From a virus, in IMG/VR virus record IMGVR_UViG_3300030389_002363, positions 1-29,033 of that record: a stretch of DNA of 29,033 nucleotides. One strand, 5' to 3'. The position numbers were made by a program, and so were the translations under genes. Shown here one piece after another: positions 18,900 through 28,883 of this stretch; within the stretch, counting starts at the first letter, position 1, and each line of letters opens with the position of its first letter. Under the pieces are notes generated by a model. That model was not told the DNA's origin, did no database searches, and worked only from the letters and a program-made list of their open reading frames with translations.

Positions 18900-21800
18900 G
18901 TAAGCTTCCTATACCTTGCACGAGGTCGGCGTCCTCTGGAAATAATGCAGCAAATCTTCGTCTGTCCACTCTTTGCGTATTTTGTACTGGGTTTAGTGAG
19001 GGTGTAACCTGACCAAACATAGCCGGTTGTTGTGATCTATCAACTGGCGGTGAAAGATTGGGTGCCACTTGACTTCTAACATCGGGCCTTTCCTCTTGTT
19101 GAATGACGGGCGCCTCTGTCGGTATTTCCTCCTCAATTAGCTCTTGAGCACCTAGCGGTATTCCTTTCACGCCTGCCGGAGCAGGCACGGCTCCAATAAC
19201 TGTCTTTAAACCTCTTAGAATTGCATTAAAAATACCTGCTTTTTCTGCGGCGCTTCGCGGCTGTCTTAAAGCTAAGGCTAATAAAGTCGGATCGAAAAGA
19301 ATTTTCTCCAAAGCGTCCATCTCCTGCAAAGCCGGTAATTCTTGGGTTAGCTGTCTTAAAAATCTTGAACCTGCTTCAGCCTCAATAAAACCTACCCCCG
19401 GTCCTCTAGCACCCGGCATCATACCTCCGATTGTAGTTCCGAGTTGCGCACCACCTATCTTAGTATAAAAATCTCCTAAAAAGGACGTCTGATTTGTTAC
19501 TATAGCGTCTTGAACATTTTTCTTAGCTTCTGTTTGTATAATGCGCACTAACCCCTGTTGTAGACCGTTAGCCTCTTTTTGAGTAATTATGTCATTGTCC
19601 ACCATAAATTTAACCAAAGTTAAATCGTCTTTTGCTTTAGGAACTCTCTCAAATAAAGTTTTATAAACAGCTTTTGCATTAAAATTATCCGCAGACAAAG
19701 ATCCGCCTTCGGTAAAAGCAAAATTCATAATACTAGTTCGTAATCCTTTTCTAGCATCGTCTAACTTATAATTTTGAGTAAAATCAAACTCAGATAAGGT
19801 TTTGCTTATGCGGCGTTTTCTTCTAGGGTCTGTAGTCTTTCTAAACACGTTTGTTTTGAGAATAGTCACAAGACTATTTAATTCTTCTGTAGGGTTTTCA
19901 CTATGAAATGCTGCGGATACAGCTCTTTCTGGGTTTTCTGCGCCTAATAATTTAGTATATGCTTTTTGCGCTTTCGCTTTTTCGGTTAGTTTACTTGTAG
20001 TTTCTAGGGCTCTTCTTAAAAAATTTCCTGCGTTGTCGGACTCATCAATCATCTGTTGTAACTTTGGGAATTTATCCATAAGTTGTTTATTTTTAGTAAC
20101 AAATTGTTGCAACAGCTCATCTTGACGTAAAGCTATTTGTTCCGGTGATAAACCTTTTCTGGCCTCCATGGGTAATTCAATTTCACGAATAGATAACCGA
20201 AGAATATCAGAAAGAACCTCATTAGTTGTTCCAATCGCATCGTCTATTTCATCAGCCGATACTATATTATAACCGTTTTCCTTAGCGTATTTTCTAATTT
20301 GCACGCCTACATTTTGTATTTCAGCAAGTCTTAAATCTACGGCATCAGTTCGGCCCGTGATTAATTTCGAGGTCAATAGATGAGGTGCAACAATTAATTT
20401 ACCAGTTGCGTTAGTCTGTAAAATATCTCCCGCAAAAGTTTTTCTTAAGAAATTTTGATACGCATATGATATATTTCGAGCATTATCATAATTTCCTAAT
20501 TGACCCGCAGGTAAACCATTTAAGTCCTCCAAAGCGGCTTCTCTCATAATATTTGCTACTCGTGCAAAATTATTTTTTACTGTTCCAAACTCTCTCGCAA
20601 GTTCACCTGTGGTTGAATACAACCCAAAAATCTCTTGTGCGTTAATACCTTTGCTACCCTCCAAAACATCGTCAGCATCTATAATTTTTGACCGCTGTCC
20701 CGCCTGAGCAGCTAAAAGATTAGCTTGCGCTTTTAGAGCATTTATTAACAAAGTACGTCGAGGATTTCTATCCTCTCCCCGATTAGAGGCCTCTAACAGT
20801 TGTATTCTATTTCGTAAAGCGTTAATTTGTAAACCGACAGGCTTTAATACCTCTTGCACTTGTTCGGGATTGCGAATTTGTATTCCTTCTACAGCATTGT
20901 TTTGCAACTGAAAAAGAGTTGTGCCTTCTGGCGCTCTAATAATCGTGCCGTCACCACCAACAAATCTTTTTCGAGCCGAATCCACAACCGTTTCAAAATT
21001 ATCTATTAAAGTTGGATCACCCTCCATTTCCAACAAAATACTATCTAACCTGTTACGATACGGCCCAACATTTTGAACGTCTGATAGAAAGCCCGCTCGC
21101 TCCAAACGCAATTCACTTTTTATTTTTTTTACAAATTCATTTATATCCGCAAACTCAGGCACCCTAAGTATTCTTTTACGCTCAATATCAGATGAATTTT
21201 TAAGCACAGCCTCCCACTGCTCTACTATGTTTGGTATGTTGTGCTCAAACTTTTCGCCTTTTTCGTCTGTTCTATAAAAAGTAGTTATTTCTGCTTTTTT
21301 ACTAACTTTTTGCCACGCATTTTTTTCAAGTCTTTTAAATAAATCTTCTTGAGTCTTCATAATATTATGAAGTCTCGTACCAAGCATAGCTGAGGCATCT
21401 GGACCACCATCAGGATATATTTTTCTAACAGAATTTACTGTTGCGTTCACCGCATTTTCTAAACGTGATTGGATTAAAATGCCAATACGCTCCTGCATCA
21501 TTTTACCGGCTAATTTTACAAGCTCAGGATCGCCTGTGCCAACCATGGCTCGGACCATGCCTCTTTGCATTTCCATACTTTTCATAAAACTAGAGTCCCG
21601 TTGCGTCGAAAAGGCTCCTTCCTTTCCGGATCTTTTCATAACAGTGCCCTCTAATTGCGCAATACCTACGCTATCCACAAACTGACTGGTAAATATTGCT
21701 AATCTACCTTTATCTGGACCTTGATCCGCAAGTTGTTCAAATTCTGGTTTTAACTTATAAGAAACTATTTTACCATCGGCAAACACCGGATCTACAATTA

Positions 21801-23193
21801 AGTTTTCAAGTTGTTTTAAAAGTTCATCTGGATCTTCTGAATTATCTTTTAACACTTCATAGATATCATCTATAGCTCGAGTTTTAGCCCTTTGCTTAAT
21901 ACCTAAAAGGTCTAAAGGTTCAAGCAGATTTGCCATACCCGCAGATTTAAGAGCACGCCTTTCTTGAAACTTCGTAACTTGTTTTTGTAATTTTTCTAAA
22001 AGTATAGGAGCATACTTTAAAAGCATAATATTTGGAACTATCGCTCCACCTGTTTCTGCTAAAACCCTCATTCCCTCAGAGCGTGGAAAAGATTCTTCTG
22101 ATGCCGCGACAAACGCTCCTGTAGTGGGAACGGCGGCTGATTCAGTAATTCCAACTCCAATTTTTCCTTTTCGTCCTAAACCTCTGTAAAGTTGACCCCC
22201 TTTAACTAGCGCATCTTCAATATAATCGACTGAATTTATTACACCTCTGGTAAAAACGTTACTTTTTTGAATTTGTTTTAAAGCTTGTTTTTTTGCCTGC
22301 TTTAAAGATATTTCCTGTCCTGCTGCTTTCGCATCTGCAAAAATTTGATTAGTGAGCTTTGATATCTCTCTTTGTGTTGGAAAGCCACTGATTTTACCCG
22401 CAAGATAGTTTTGTATTAACGGATTTGCTAACTCTTCTTCTGTTAAACTAGATTTTGCCCGATTGGCAAGAGGCAACTTTTTAAGGTAATGTGCCGTGCT
22501 AATTTTAGATTTAGGTGCCATAAATGGGTGTAAAAATACATAAGGAAGAACTTGCCCGGCAGACTCAAAGGCTCGAAATGTTCTTTCGGCTTTAGGGGTG
22601 AGAACAACATCTAAATTATCTAACGTTCCAAATACATTTTCTGCAAGTGGCTTCCCTAAAAATTTGTCACCAAAGATAGTTCCTGTTATAAAGCCCCCTA
22701 CACCCGCTACAGGTTTTGATAACACACCAAATTTACCTAGAGCCGGTATGAAAGGCGGAGCAGCCTCCGCAAAAAGTTTTGCGGTAGCAAGACCTGTTCC
22801 CGCAGAAGTAGTGCCCCGAGTTAAACCGCTAAGGAAAGCATCAAGGCTTGTAGGTGCTCCATCTTCACCTAAACCTTTTAAAGTAGAAAATGTTCGTAAA
22901 ATTTGATCGTTAGTTAAAGGTGTCCCGTATTGGATCCCTTGGTCTGAGGTTTGTAAATTAGGATCGTTAAGTATTAAGGCTTTACCTGATAAAAAATCTT
23001 CGTAGCGAGCTTTACCCTGAAAACTAGGCGTGTTATTTAAAATGTCAGAAGTCATTCTAGCCAAAAATTCTTCAGTATCCGCCCCATGTCTTTCAAAAGC
23101 TAAAGACACATCTTCTTTCGTAAACTCAATGAATTTAAAGGGGCTAACGGCTTCTTGAGCCTCTCCTCCAATATCAGTGTTGTCTTCAGCCAT
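18892..23193 (-). CDS. Large virion protein, 1433 aa (probable internal/ejection protein)
   Basis: Size, position in the late operon and composition suit an internal (core or ejection) virion protein of a podovirus. There is a glycine-rich hydrophobic stretch around 145-185 (FGVLSKPVAGVGGFITGTIF) and another around 340-400 (GVGITESAAVPTTGAFVAAS). A long, mostly helical charged body follows to about 1250. The end is a Pro/Gln-rich linker and the tail RRRFAALFPEDADLVQGIGS. No lysozyme or protease motif was recognised. The start overlaps the preceding stop (TAATG). The function rests on context. Confidence 0.72.
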   Translation of the reverse strand: MAEDNTDIGGEAQEAVSPFKFIEFTKEDVSLAFERHGADTEEFLARMTSDILNNTPSFQGKARYEDFLSGKALILNDPNLQTSDQGIQYGTPLTNDQILRTFSTLKGLGEDGAPTSLDAFLSGLTRGTTSAGTGLATAKLFAEAAPPFIPALGKFGVLSKPVAGVGGFITGTIFGDKFLGKPLAENVFGTLDNLDVVLTPKAERTFRAFESAGQVLPYVFLHPFMAPKSKISTAHYLKKLPLANRAKSSLTEEELANPLIQNYLAGKISGFPTQREISKLTNQIFADAKAAGQEISLKQAKKQALKQIQKSNVFTRGVINSVDYIEDALVKGGQLYRGLGRKGKIGVGITESAAVPTTGAFVAASEESFPRSEGMRVLAETGGAIVPNIMLLKYAPILLEKLQKQVTKFQERRALKSAGMANLLEPLDLLGIKQRAKTRAIDDIYEVLKDNSEDPDELLKQLENLIVDPVFADGKIVSYKLKPEFEQLADQGPDKGRLAIFTSQFVDSVGIAQLEGTVMKRSGKEGAFSTQRDSSFMKSMEMQRGMVRAMVGTGDPELVKLAGKMMQERIGILIQSRLENAVNATVNSVRKIYPDGGPDASAMLGTRLHNIMKTQEDLFKRLEKNAWQKVSKKAEITTFYRTDEKGEKFEHNIPNIVEQWEAVLKNSSDIERKRILRVPEFADINEFVKKIKSELRLERAGFLSDVQNVGPYRNRLDSILLEMEGDPTLIDNFETVVDSARKRFVGGDGTIIRAPEGTTLFQLQNNAVEGIQIRNPEQVQEVLKPVGLQINALRNRIQLLEASNRGEDRNPRRTLLINALKAQANLLAAQAGQRSKIIDADDVLEGSKGINAQEIFGLYSTTGELAREFGTVKNNFARVANIMREAALEDLNGLPAGQLGNYDNARNISYAYQNFLRKTFAGDILQTNATGKLIVAPHLLTSKLITGRTDAVDLRLAEIQNVGVQIRKYAKENGYNIVSADEIDDAIGTTNEVLSDILRLSIREIELPMEARKGLSPEQIALRQDELLQQFVTKNKQLMDKFPKLQQMIDESDNAGNFLRRALETTSKLTEKAKAQKAYTKLLGAENPERAVSAAFHSENPTEELNSLVTILKTNVFRKTTDPRRKRRISKTLSEFDFTQNYKLDDARKGLRTSIMNFAFTEGGSLSADNFNAKAVYKTLFERVPKAKDDLTLVKFMVDNDIITQKEANGLQQGLVRIIQTEAKKNVQDAIVTNQTSFLGDFYTKIGGAQLGTTIGGMMPGARGPGVGFIEAEAGSRFLRQLTQELPALQEMDALEKILFDPTLLALALRQPRSAAEKAGIFNAILRGLKTVIGAVPAPAGVKGIPLGAQELIEEEIPTEAPVIQQEERPDVRSQVAPNLSPPVDRSQQPAMFGQVTPSLNPVQNTQRVDRRRFAALFPEDADLVQGIGSLRG

Positions 23194-26100
23194 TAATCAT
23201 CCGTTCTTTGTCGTTGTCTCATTCGCTCTTTGATTATATTCATTGTTTCTTCAAAGTCTTCATCATTTATAAAACCAACGTCTGGAATAGTTTCTAACAA
23301 CTTCAAGGCAGAATCAATAGCGTAGTTTTGTCTCTCATTTTCTCTTCTAATATTATCATCTGTTGAAGTAGTAAGTATTCTTAAAACGTTCTGTTTTTCT
23401 TGCCTTAAAAGTTTTTTAATACCAATTAATTTTCGAACAGCATTTTCAGGATTTGTAAATAATTTATCGGTGCTAGGTAATAGTCGTCCTAATCTTTCTT
23501 GTTCCCCCTCTGCAAACCTTGGGCTGTTGGCTAAAGCAACTCGCGTTAGCACATTAACCGAATCAATTAAATTACCTGCTTCAACATTTGTTTTAAATAA
23601 ATCAGATAGGGCAGGAATTACACCGCCAATAACTTCACTGGATACTTGTTTAAGTTTATTATAAAAGCCAACACCTTCTCGGGCCGCTTTCAATGCATTG
23701 AAGGTTATGTTAGTAACCCGTGCACGCTCTTGTTGATTTGTAGGTAATTGTGCCGCTAAGGCTCCTTCCGGGTTTAAAATCTGATTTCTCAGTTCAGTAT
23801 CTTGAAGTTGCCCAGTCAGTTCTGCTAATTCTTTTCCATATTTCGCTTGACTCTTCGCTTTTGCTCCAACATCAAAAGCAGTGTCTTTACTGATGAGCTT
23901 TGCGTTTTTAAAAGGATCTGACGCAAGATCAATTTTGTTGCCATCTGGACCATATAAGTCTTCGCCTACCTTTTTAACAATCATCATTGTGCCGTCTTCA
24001 AGAAGAATGTTATCAAAAGTCCCTGTTAAAGGTGTTCTTTCACCAAATATTGGAATTGGGTCACCGTCTTCTGGGACTTCAACAAGTTGACCTTTAACAA
24101 TTTTAAGAACTTTATCTTTGTTTCCGTAGATTACTTTTACATCGTCAGGATTCGTAATGTCTATGACCTCTCCTTTTAGCGTTAAGGTCTTTCGATCTTT
24201 TTGCCCAAAGATAACTTTTGGATTAGCAGGATCTGTTATATCTACCACCTCACCATTTACAGTCGTTGTTTTAACATCTGGATCACTAAAGAGAACTCTA
24301 ACGTTATCGGGATCTGTAAAGTCAATCAGTTGTCCTTTGATTGTGGTAGTTTTAAGAGATTTCGTTCCAAAAACTACTTTTGGATTTTTAATATTGGTAA
24401 TATCAATAATCTGATTATCCACGACACGAACTTCTGTCTCTGGATCAACTTCTGTAAGTCTTCTTTTAACTTTGTCATCAAGAAGCTTAAATTGCTCAAT
24501 AGTAAGTCCAAATTTAGTAAAGTAATCTTTATTTGTAATGACGTTTGGATCTCCCATAAGAGCTTGATAACCATCAGGGTTTTGTTGTTTATAGTTTTGT
24601 AATTCTTCGATTGAAGTAAACCCAAACTTTTTCGCTGCTTGTTCTAATAAATCCACGGGAGCCGTAGCTGTTGCAATCTTCAATGGTTCAGATCCGGGGT
24701 TGTTTTTCTCAAACTCCCTAAAAGCGGCTAAATCGGTTTCTTTGTTTAAATCAAAAAGACGCGATCTTTTGCCCGCAGGGGTTTGCAGCGTAACAAAATT
24801 TGAAGTTGATTTGGTGGTTGGTTTTGTGCCAACGTCATAAATTGCTCCACCCTGCTCAATTTGAAGCTTAGAAAAAGTTCCGTACTGCGTATTACCATCA
24901 AAAAACGTTTTCTTGCCCGTTTTATCTTCATAATACATTGGTTTGGTTGTTTTTGTTTTATTTTTTAATTCTGCTAATGCACGGGCCTCAGCCGCTGCTT
25001 TTTCCGCTGCAAGCTTAGTTTCGGCAGACTGTAGTGCTGCTAATTCTATAGCTCTTTCTTCTTTTGCCGCTTCTTTCTCTAGTTGAAGCTGTGCTTGTGC
25101 TCTCGCACCTATCTTTTCAGGTAGTTGCGTGGACCGTGCTGCCATAGCCAATCTCTCCGCAGGACTTAATCCGGGTCGCTCACCTTCCATCGGAGCAGCA
25201 AATGCTAGTGCGGTAGTAGCAATATCAAACAACATCTGCGCTTTGGTCATACGCTTTTGTTGCTCTGCCATAGCTTGTCGTTCAGCAGCATCACCTAAAC
25301 CGACTTTGCGATATAGGTCCAACTGACTTTCAAAAAGCTGATTTAACCTACTTTTTCCTGTGCCCGGATTTTTGCTCTCTGCATTTAAAGCATTATTAAC
25401 CTTATTTTCAGCATCTTCATCGCCAGACTGACCTAATAACCCCGTCACACGAAGAAGATTTACTGGAGAATCGCCTGTAGGGATGTAAGGAAACGCCGGA
25501 TTAAATGAGAATTGGTTTCCACCTCCTGCAACTCTATTCATGTTTGGAGGAGCGAAGTATTCTACAGGGCGGACTTCACCGCCTTTATTAAAATTTACAG
25601 GAGCGGTCCCGCCGGCCTCCATCATTGGTGGTTGGGGAACCGTGGACATTATGCCCCCGGCCATCGGCCCCTCCATCGGTTGCGTCATTTCTTGTTGTGC
25701 AAGCTGACCAATACCCTGATCGACATTAGCTAACATCATAACGGGCTGTACCAAGGTCAACACGGACTCTGGTGTCTGGTTCGCGTCACCGGGTCCGACA
25801 ACTCCGGCTAGTTCCTGCCGTCTTTCTTCAACTGTTGCCTGATCGCCACGCATTGTATTCATTACTTGTTCGTAGTTCTGTGCCTCATCTAAATCACCAA
25901 TACCACCGGCCGCCTGTGCTAAAGCGTTCTGCACAACGTTTGGATCAAGTTGATCTTGTGGGGCCTCCATAGGCATCGGGGGCTGTTCTGGTGCAGGTTG
26001 AGGGGGCATTGGCATAGCTGCCGCCATCATCGGATCACCGCCCATCTGCATACCAACAGGGCCACCATACTCTTTCTCTATTACTCCACGCCCTATAAGT

Positions 26101-26546
26101 ATATCTTTCTGTGTTATCTTGCCGTCACCGCTCAGATCAGGAAACGCTGCGCCTCCTTTTTCATACATTTGCACGGCCGGTCTAGCTAGTTGATTAAACA
26201 TAGGACGTTGGCCCACAGAGCCAAGATCCACTCCAAATCGTTGATTTGCCATATCGCCTACCTCTCCTATAAATTCCTGTACCTCGCCTTGGTTTTCTTC
26301 AGCTAATTCTTGGTTTATAAATTGACCAAGTCTATTTAAAGGACCAATGCGTCCTGCTTGTAACATACCTATGCCACCCATTGGCAAGCCGGGGCGCATC
26401 GGAGGTCTTCTTTCTTCTTCTATCATTGGAACAGGCTCAGAAACAACTTCTGGTCTTAAACTTTCCGGACCTTGAGTTACCCGATCAAGTCTTTCTTTGA
26501 CTAAAGGAGGCACCATGCCTGTCAAAAAAGGAAACATAGGACTCAT
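23193..26546 (-). CDS. Large virion protein, 1117 aa, with EF-hand-like loop and 27-aa repeats
   Basis: The N-terminal third is Pro/Met/Gln/Gly-rich and probably flexible. Within it, FPDLSGDGKITQKDI (about residues 135-149) is a dockerin/EF-hand-like calcium loop (D, S, D, K, T, D at positions 1, 3, 5, 7, 9, 12). Residues about 475-515 form an Ala/Glu-rich coiled coil. Residues about 702-838 hold five tandem 27-residue beta repeats, for example KTTTVNGEVVDITDPANPKV. The C-terminal 250 residues are helical. It is probably a virion or internal protein; no enzyme motif seen. TAATG overlaps occur at both ends of the gene. Confidence 0.72.
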   Translation of the reverse strand: MSPMFPFLTGMVPPLVKERLDRVTQGPESLRPEVVSEPVPMIEEERRPPMRPGLPMGGIGMLQAGRIGPLNRLGQFINQELAEENQGEVQEFIGEVGDMANQRFGVDLGSVGQRPMFNQLARPAVQMYEKGGAAFPDLSGDGKITQKDILIGRGVIEKEYGGPVGMQMGGDPMMAAAMPMPPQPAPEQPPMPMEAPQDQLDPNVVQNALAQAAGGIGDLDEAQNYEQVMNTMRGDQATVEERRQELAGVVGPGDANQTPESVLTLVQPVMMLANVDQGIGQLAQQEMTQPMEGPMAGGIMSTVPQPPMMEAGGTAPVNFNKGGEVRPVEYFAPPNMNRVAGGGNQFSFNPAFPYIPTGDSPVNLLRVTGLLGQSGDEDAENKVNNALNAESKNPGTGKSRLNQLFESQLDLYRKVGLGDAAERQAMAEQQKRMTKAQMLFDIATTALAFAAPMEGERPGLSPAERLAMAARSTQLPEKIGARAQAQLQLEKEAAKEERAIELAALQSAETKLAAEKAAAEARALAELKNKTKTTKPMYYEDKTGKKTFFDGNTQYGTFSKLQIEQGGAIYDVGTKPTTKSTSNFVTLQTPAGKRSRLFDLNKETDLAAFREFEKNNPGSEPLKIATATAPVDLLEQAAKKFGFTSIEELQNYKQQNPDGYQALMGDPNVITNKDYFTKFGLTIEQFKLLDDKVKRRLTEVDPETEVRVVDNQIIDITNIKNPKVVFGTKSLKTTTIKGQLIDFTDPDNVRVLFSDPDVKTTTVNGEVVDITDPANPKVIFGQKDRKTLTLKGEVIDITNPDDVKVIYGNKDKVLKIVKGQLVEVPEDGDPIPIFGERTPLTGTFDNILLEDGTMMIVKKVGEDLYGPDGNKIDLASDPFKNAKLISKDTAFDVGAKAKSQAKYGKELAELTGQLQDTELRNQILNPEGALAAQLPTNQQERARVTNITFNALKAAREGVGFYNKLKQVSSEVIGGVIPALSDLFKTNVEAGNLIDSVNVLTRVALANSPRFAEGEQERLGRLLPSTDKLFTNPENAVRKLIGIKKLLRQEKQNVLRILTTSTDDNIRRENERQNYAIDSALKLLETIPDVGFINDEDFEETMNIIKERMRQRQRTDD
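24033..24445 (-). repeat. Tandem 81-bp (27-codon) repeats inside the 1117-aa gene
   Basis: About five diverged units. Clear ones begin KTTTIKGQLIDFTDPDN, KTTTVNGEVVDITDPAN and KTLTLKGEVIDITNPDD; a degenerate unit lies on each side. Conserved positions are K-T-x-T, a GxxxD turn, D/T-D/N-P and a final V-x-F/Y-G. Confidence 0.75.
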
Positions 26547-27484
26547 TAGAATAACCCCGCTTGTTTAGCACCGCCATACGCAGATAGACCCGCTATTCCT
26601 AAACCAAACAACTGTTGCGCCGGAGACACATCAGGGCGTTGTACCTGTGATAGTGTCATTTGTGAGGTTGGCGCTCCTCTGTATATATCAGATAAGAAAC
26701 CAAGGCGTTGATACGGCTCATAAAGCTGTGCCATGTCGCTCTTACGCTTGGCCTCTAATTCCGCCTGTTGCTGCAACTGCTGCTGTTTACCAAGCTGAAA
26801 CTGTGTTTGTATATCTCTTAACGCACTTTGCTGTGCTAACTCACCAATCCCGGCTCTTTGTACCCCAAGTTGTCCAAGAGTGCTTGCTCCCTGTAAACCA
26901 AGTGTGCCAATGCCCTGTGCCGCTTGTAATTGCCTTGCTCTCTCGCGTTCTGCGGCCTGCTGTGCCTGCAAAAAGTTTTGTGCTTGCGCTTGTGCCAAAG
27001 CCTGCGCTCTGTTTCTTCCTATCTCTGTCTGCTGTATGCCTGCTCGACTGCCACCAAACGCACCGGCTTGCGCGGCCCGTAGTCCGGCTTGCGCGGCTTG
27101 TGTGTCAAAAGATCGGTTTATTTCGTCAAAAACAGCCTGTTGGTAAGGGTTCATATACTGAGCCATTTGCTCGCCCGTTACACCACTAGCTCCTGTTCTA
27201 AACATAGTGCCGGCGTCACCTACAGCACCTGTCACCATACCCGGAGCAGCGTCCATGGTTGTTTTTGCGTCCTGTAAAAACTGTTGATATCCACCGATAC
27301 CACCGCTTGCAGGGGAGGCTGCTGCTATCGCTGCATCCTGTAGACCAGACATACCCGCAACCATTTGTTTTGGTACGGTTATTCTTTGATCTGCTAGTTT
27401 TTTAGCGCTTTCAAGCAAACCAAGTTTATAGGCCTCTACCTCCGGGGCCTCACGTTGGATCATTTGAGTGGTTTCAACTGCCAT
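26546..27484 (-). CDS. Ala/Gln-rich virion protein, 312 aa
   Basis: QYMNPYQQAVFDEINRSFDT, AAQAGAFGGSRAGIQQTEIG and a long Gln/Ala/Arg helix (QAQAQNFLQAQQAAERERAR) form the pattern of internal virion proteins that recur in marine phages. The C-terminus LFGLGIAGLSAYGG is hydrophobic. It is probably a coiled-coil internal or ejection protein. TAATG coupling occurs on both sides. Confidence 0.72.
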   Translation of the reverse strand: MAVETTQMIQREAPEVEAYKLGLLESAKKLADQRITVPKQMVAGMSGLQDAAIAAASPASGGIGGYQQFLQDAKTTMDAAPGMVTGAVGDAGTMFRTGASGVTGEQMAQYMNPYQQAVFDEINRSFDTQAAQAGLRAAQAGAFGGSRAGIQQTEIGRNRAQALAQAQAQNFLQAQQAAERERARQLQAAQGIGTLGLQGASTLGQLGVQRAGIGELAQQSALRDIQTQFQLGKQQQLQQQAELEAKRKSDMAQLYEPYQRLGFLSDIYRGAPTSQMTLSQVQRPDVSPAQQLFGLGIAGLSAYGGAKQAGLF

Positions 27485-28881
27485 TATGCCCTCGCCTTTG
27501 CTTCAAAGTTACGCATCATTGCGTACATATTTTGTATACCTTTTTCATTATCACCACCACCGGCGCCATTTACGGCATCTGTTGTCATTACAAACTCGCC
27601 GGGCATTAGCATAGCGCGTACACTGTCTTTACCGGGGGTGCCCTCATCCATGCCTATACCACCAGTGCGTCGTGGAAACTCTTTTGCTTCACCACCTGCG
27701 GCTGCATATTGCACGGGTGGGCTTGGGTTAAACCCAAATCGTGACGGGACCATGAAGGGGGGTTGTGCGCCTACAATATCGGTTCCCTGCACGATATACT
27801 TACCTCTGTTTTCATCTATAAGATCCTGACCAATCTTTAATTTGTCCATGTCTTCCATTTCGGGAGCATCAAAGAAACCACCTGCGGCTGCGGCCGTAGT
27901 AGCTAAGGCGGCAGACGGACCATATTGTCTTAATAAACTTGGTTGTAAATTAGCTTCTGCAAGATTGGCTGCGGCTGTGCCTTGTTCAAACTGTGCTTTA
28001 GCTAATGCGCTTGGATCTAAACCTTTAGGAGCATTAGCCGCAAGGTCCTTAGCTGTGGCCTGATACGCCTTAGTTCGCGCCTCACTTATCATATCTTGTG
28101 TGGGTTTTTCACCAAATAGTGCTTTACTAAATTCAGACTGACCCTCTGCACTAGGTTTTGGAGCGGCAACATTTTTGTAATATCCGGAAAAATCACCTTG
28201 AGCTAATCTCCCAACAGCATCTAGCGGATTGGTAGTAAACGCTTGTTTCACACCTTGTCCAAATCCAGTAACACCTCCCGATGTGCCGCCTAATCCCATT
28301 GCACCACCTATACCCGCAGTAAGAGCACCCCCTGCTCCTGCCGTTAATGCACTTCCAAAGGCTTGTTCTAAGCTCTCACCTTGTATTAAACCACCGATGC
28401 CTGCACCTAAAGCGGCCCCGTACACAGGACCAAGAAAGTATGCACCGGCTATAGTTAATACAGGCTTGGCTACTTTACGTATAACATCGCCAACTTTATC
28501 AAATATATCTTTTAGAAAAAACTCAGGCAGACCTGTGTCAGGGTTTATAGAGTTTGCTTCTGTACCAACCACATATCTTTCTGGGTCTTCAATGCCCATA
28601 TCTTTAAGATGACCAAAGATAGACTCTTTTAATTTTGGATTTTTATCTATTAGTGCCTTCGGTACGACAAGCTCGCCTGTTTCAGCATGAACGAGCTTGT
28701 CATCACCATAACGGCCGTAGGAGGCCATGCGCACTGCAACATCTTGGATAGCGCCTAAGCCATCAGAGCCGAAGTTTTCTTGCGCCTTTTCTTTGTATAA
28801 AGCTTCTTTTTCGTGGTCTTCCAGATAGAAGTCGGCTATGCCACCGACTGGAAATGAAAAGGTTTTAAGTGCTTCGCCCAT
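27484..28881 (-). CDS. Virion protein, 465 aa, with glycine zipper and two GE-F/L-V motifs
   Basis: The N-terminal part has DDKLVHAETGELVVPKALI (about 60-78) and EANSINPDTGLPEFF. The middle is a Gly/Ala-rich hydrophobic region (about 145-200: YGAALGAGIGGLIQGESLEQ, TAGAGGALTAGIGGAMGLGG), a glycine-zipper-like sequence that could insert in a membrane. The C-terminal part has VRAMLMPGEFVMTTDAV, a motif common in phage tail and internal proteins. It is probably part of the DNA-ejection apparatus; this is inference. The ATG lies two bases after the preceding stop. Confidence 0.72.
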   Translation of the reverse strand: MGEALKTFSFPVGGIADFYLEDHEKEALYKEKAQENFGSDGLGAIQDVAVRMASYGRYGDDKLVHAETGELVVPKALIDKNPKLKESIFGHLKDMGIEDPERYVVGTEANSINPDTGLPEFFLKDIFDKVGDVIRKVAKPVLTIAGAYFLGPVYGAALGAGIGGLIQGESLEQAFGSALTAGAGGALTAGIGGAMGLGGTSGGVTGFGQGVKQAFTTNPLDAVGRLAQGDFSGYYKNVAAPKPSAEGQSEFSKALFGEKPTQDMISEARTKAYQATAKDLAANAPKGLDPSALAKAQFEQGTAAANLAEANLQPSLLRQYGPSAALATTAAAAGGFFDAPEMEDMDKLKIGQDLIDENRGKYIVQGTDIVGAQPPFMVPSRFGFNPSPPVQYAAAGGEAKEFPRRTGGIGMDEGTPGKDSVRAMLMPGEFVMTTDAVNGAGGGDNEKGIQNMYAMMRNFEAKARA

Positions 28882-28883
28882 AA

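Noticed and set aside
26647-27189. 180-codon plus-strand open frame opposite the 312-aa virion gene
   Set aside because: It is antisense to an Ala/Gln-rich gene whose codon bias keeps the opposite frame open; the translation is low-complexity, and no ribosome-binding site or promoter fits.
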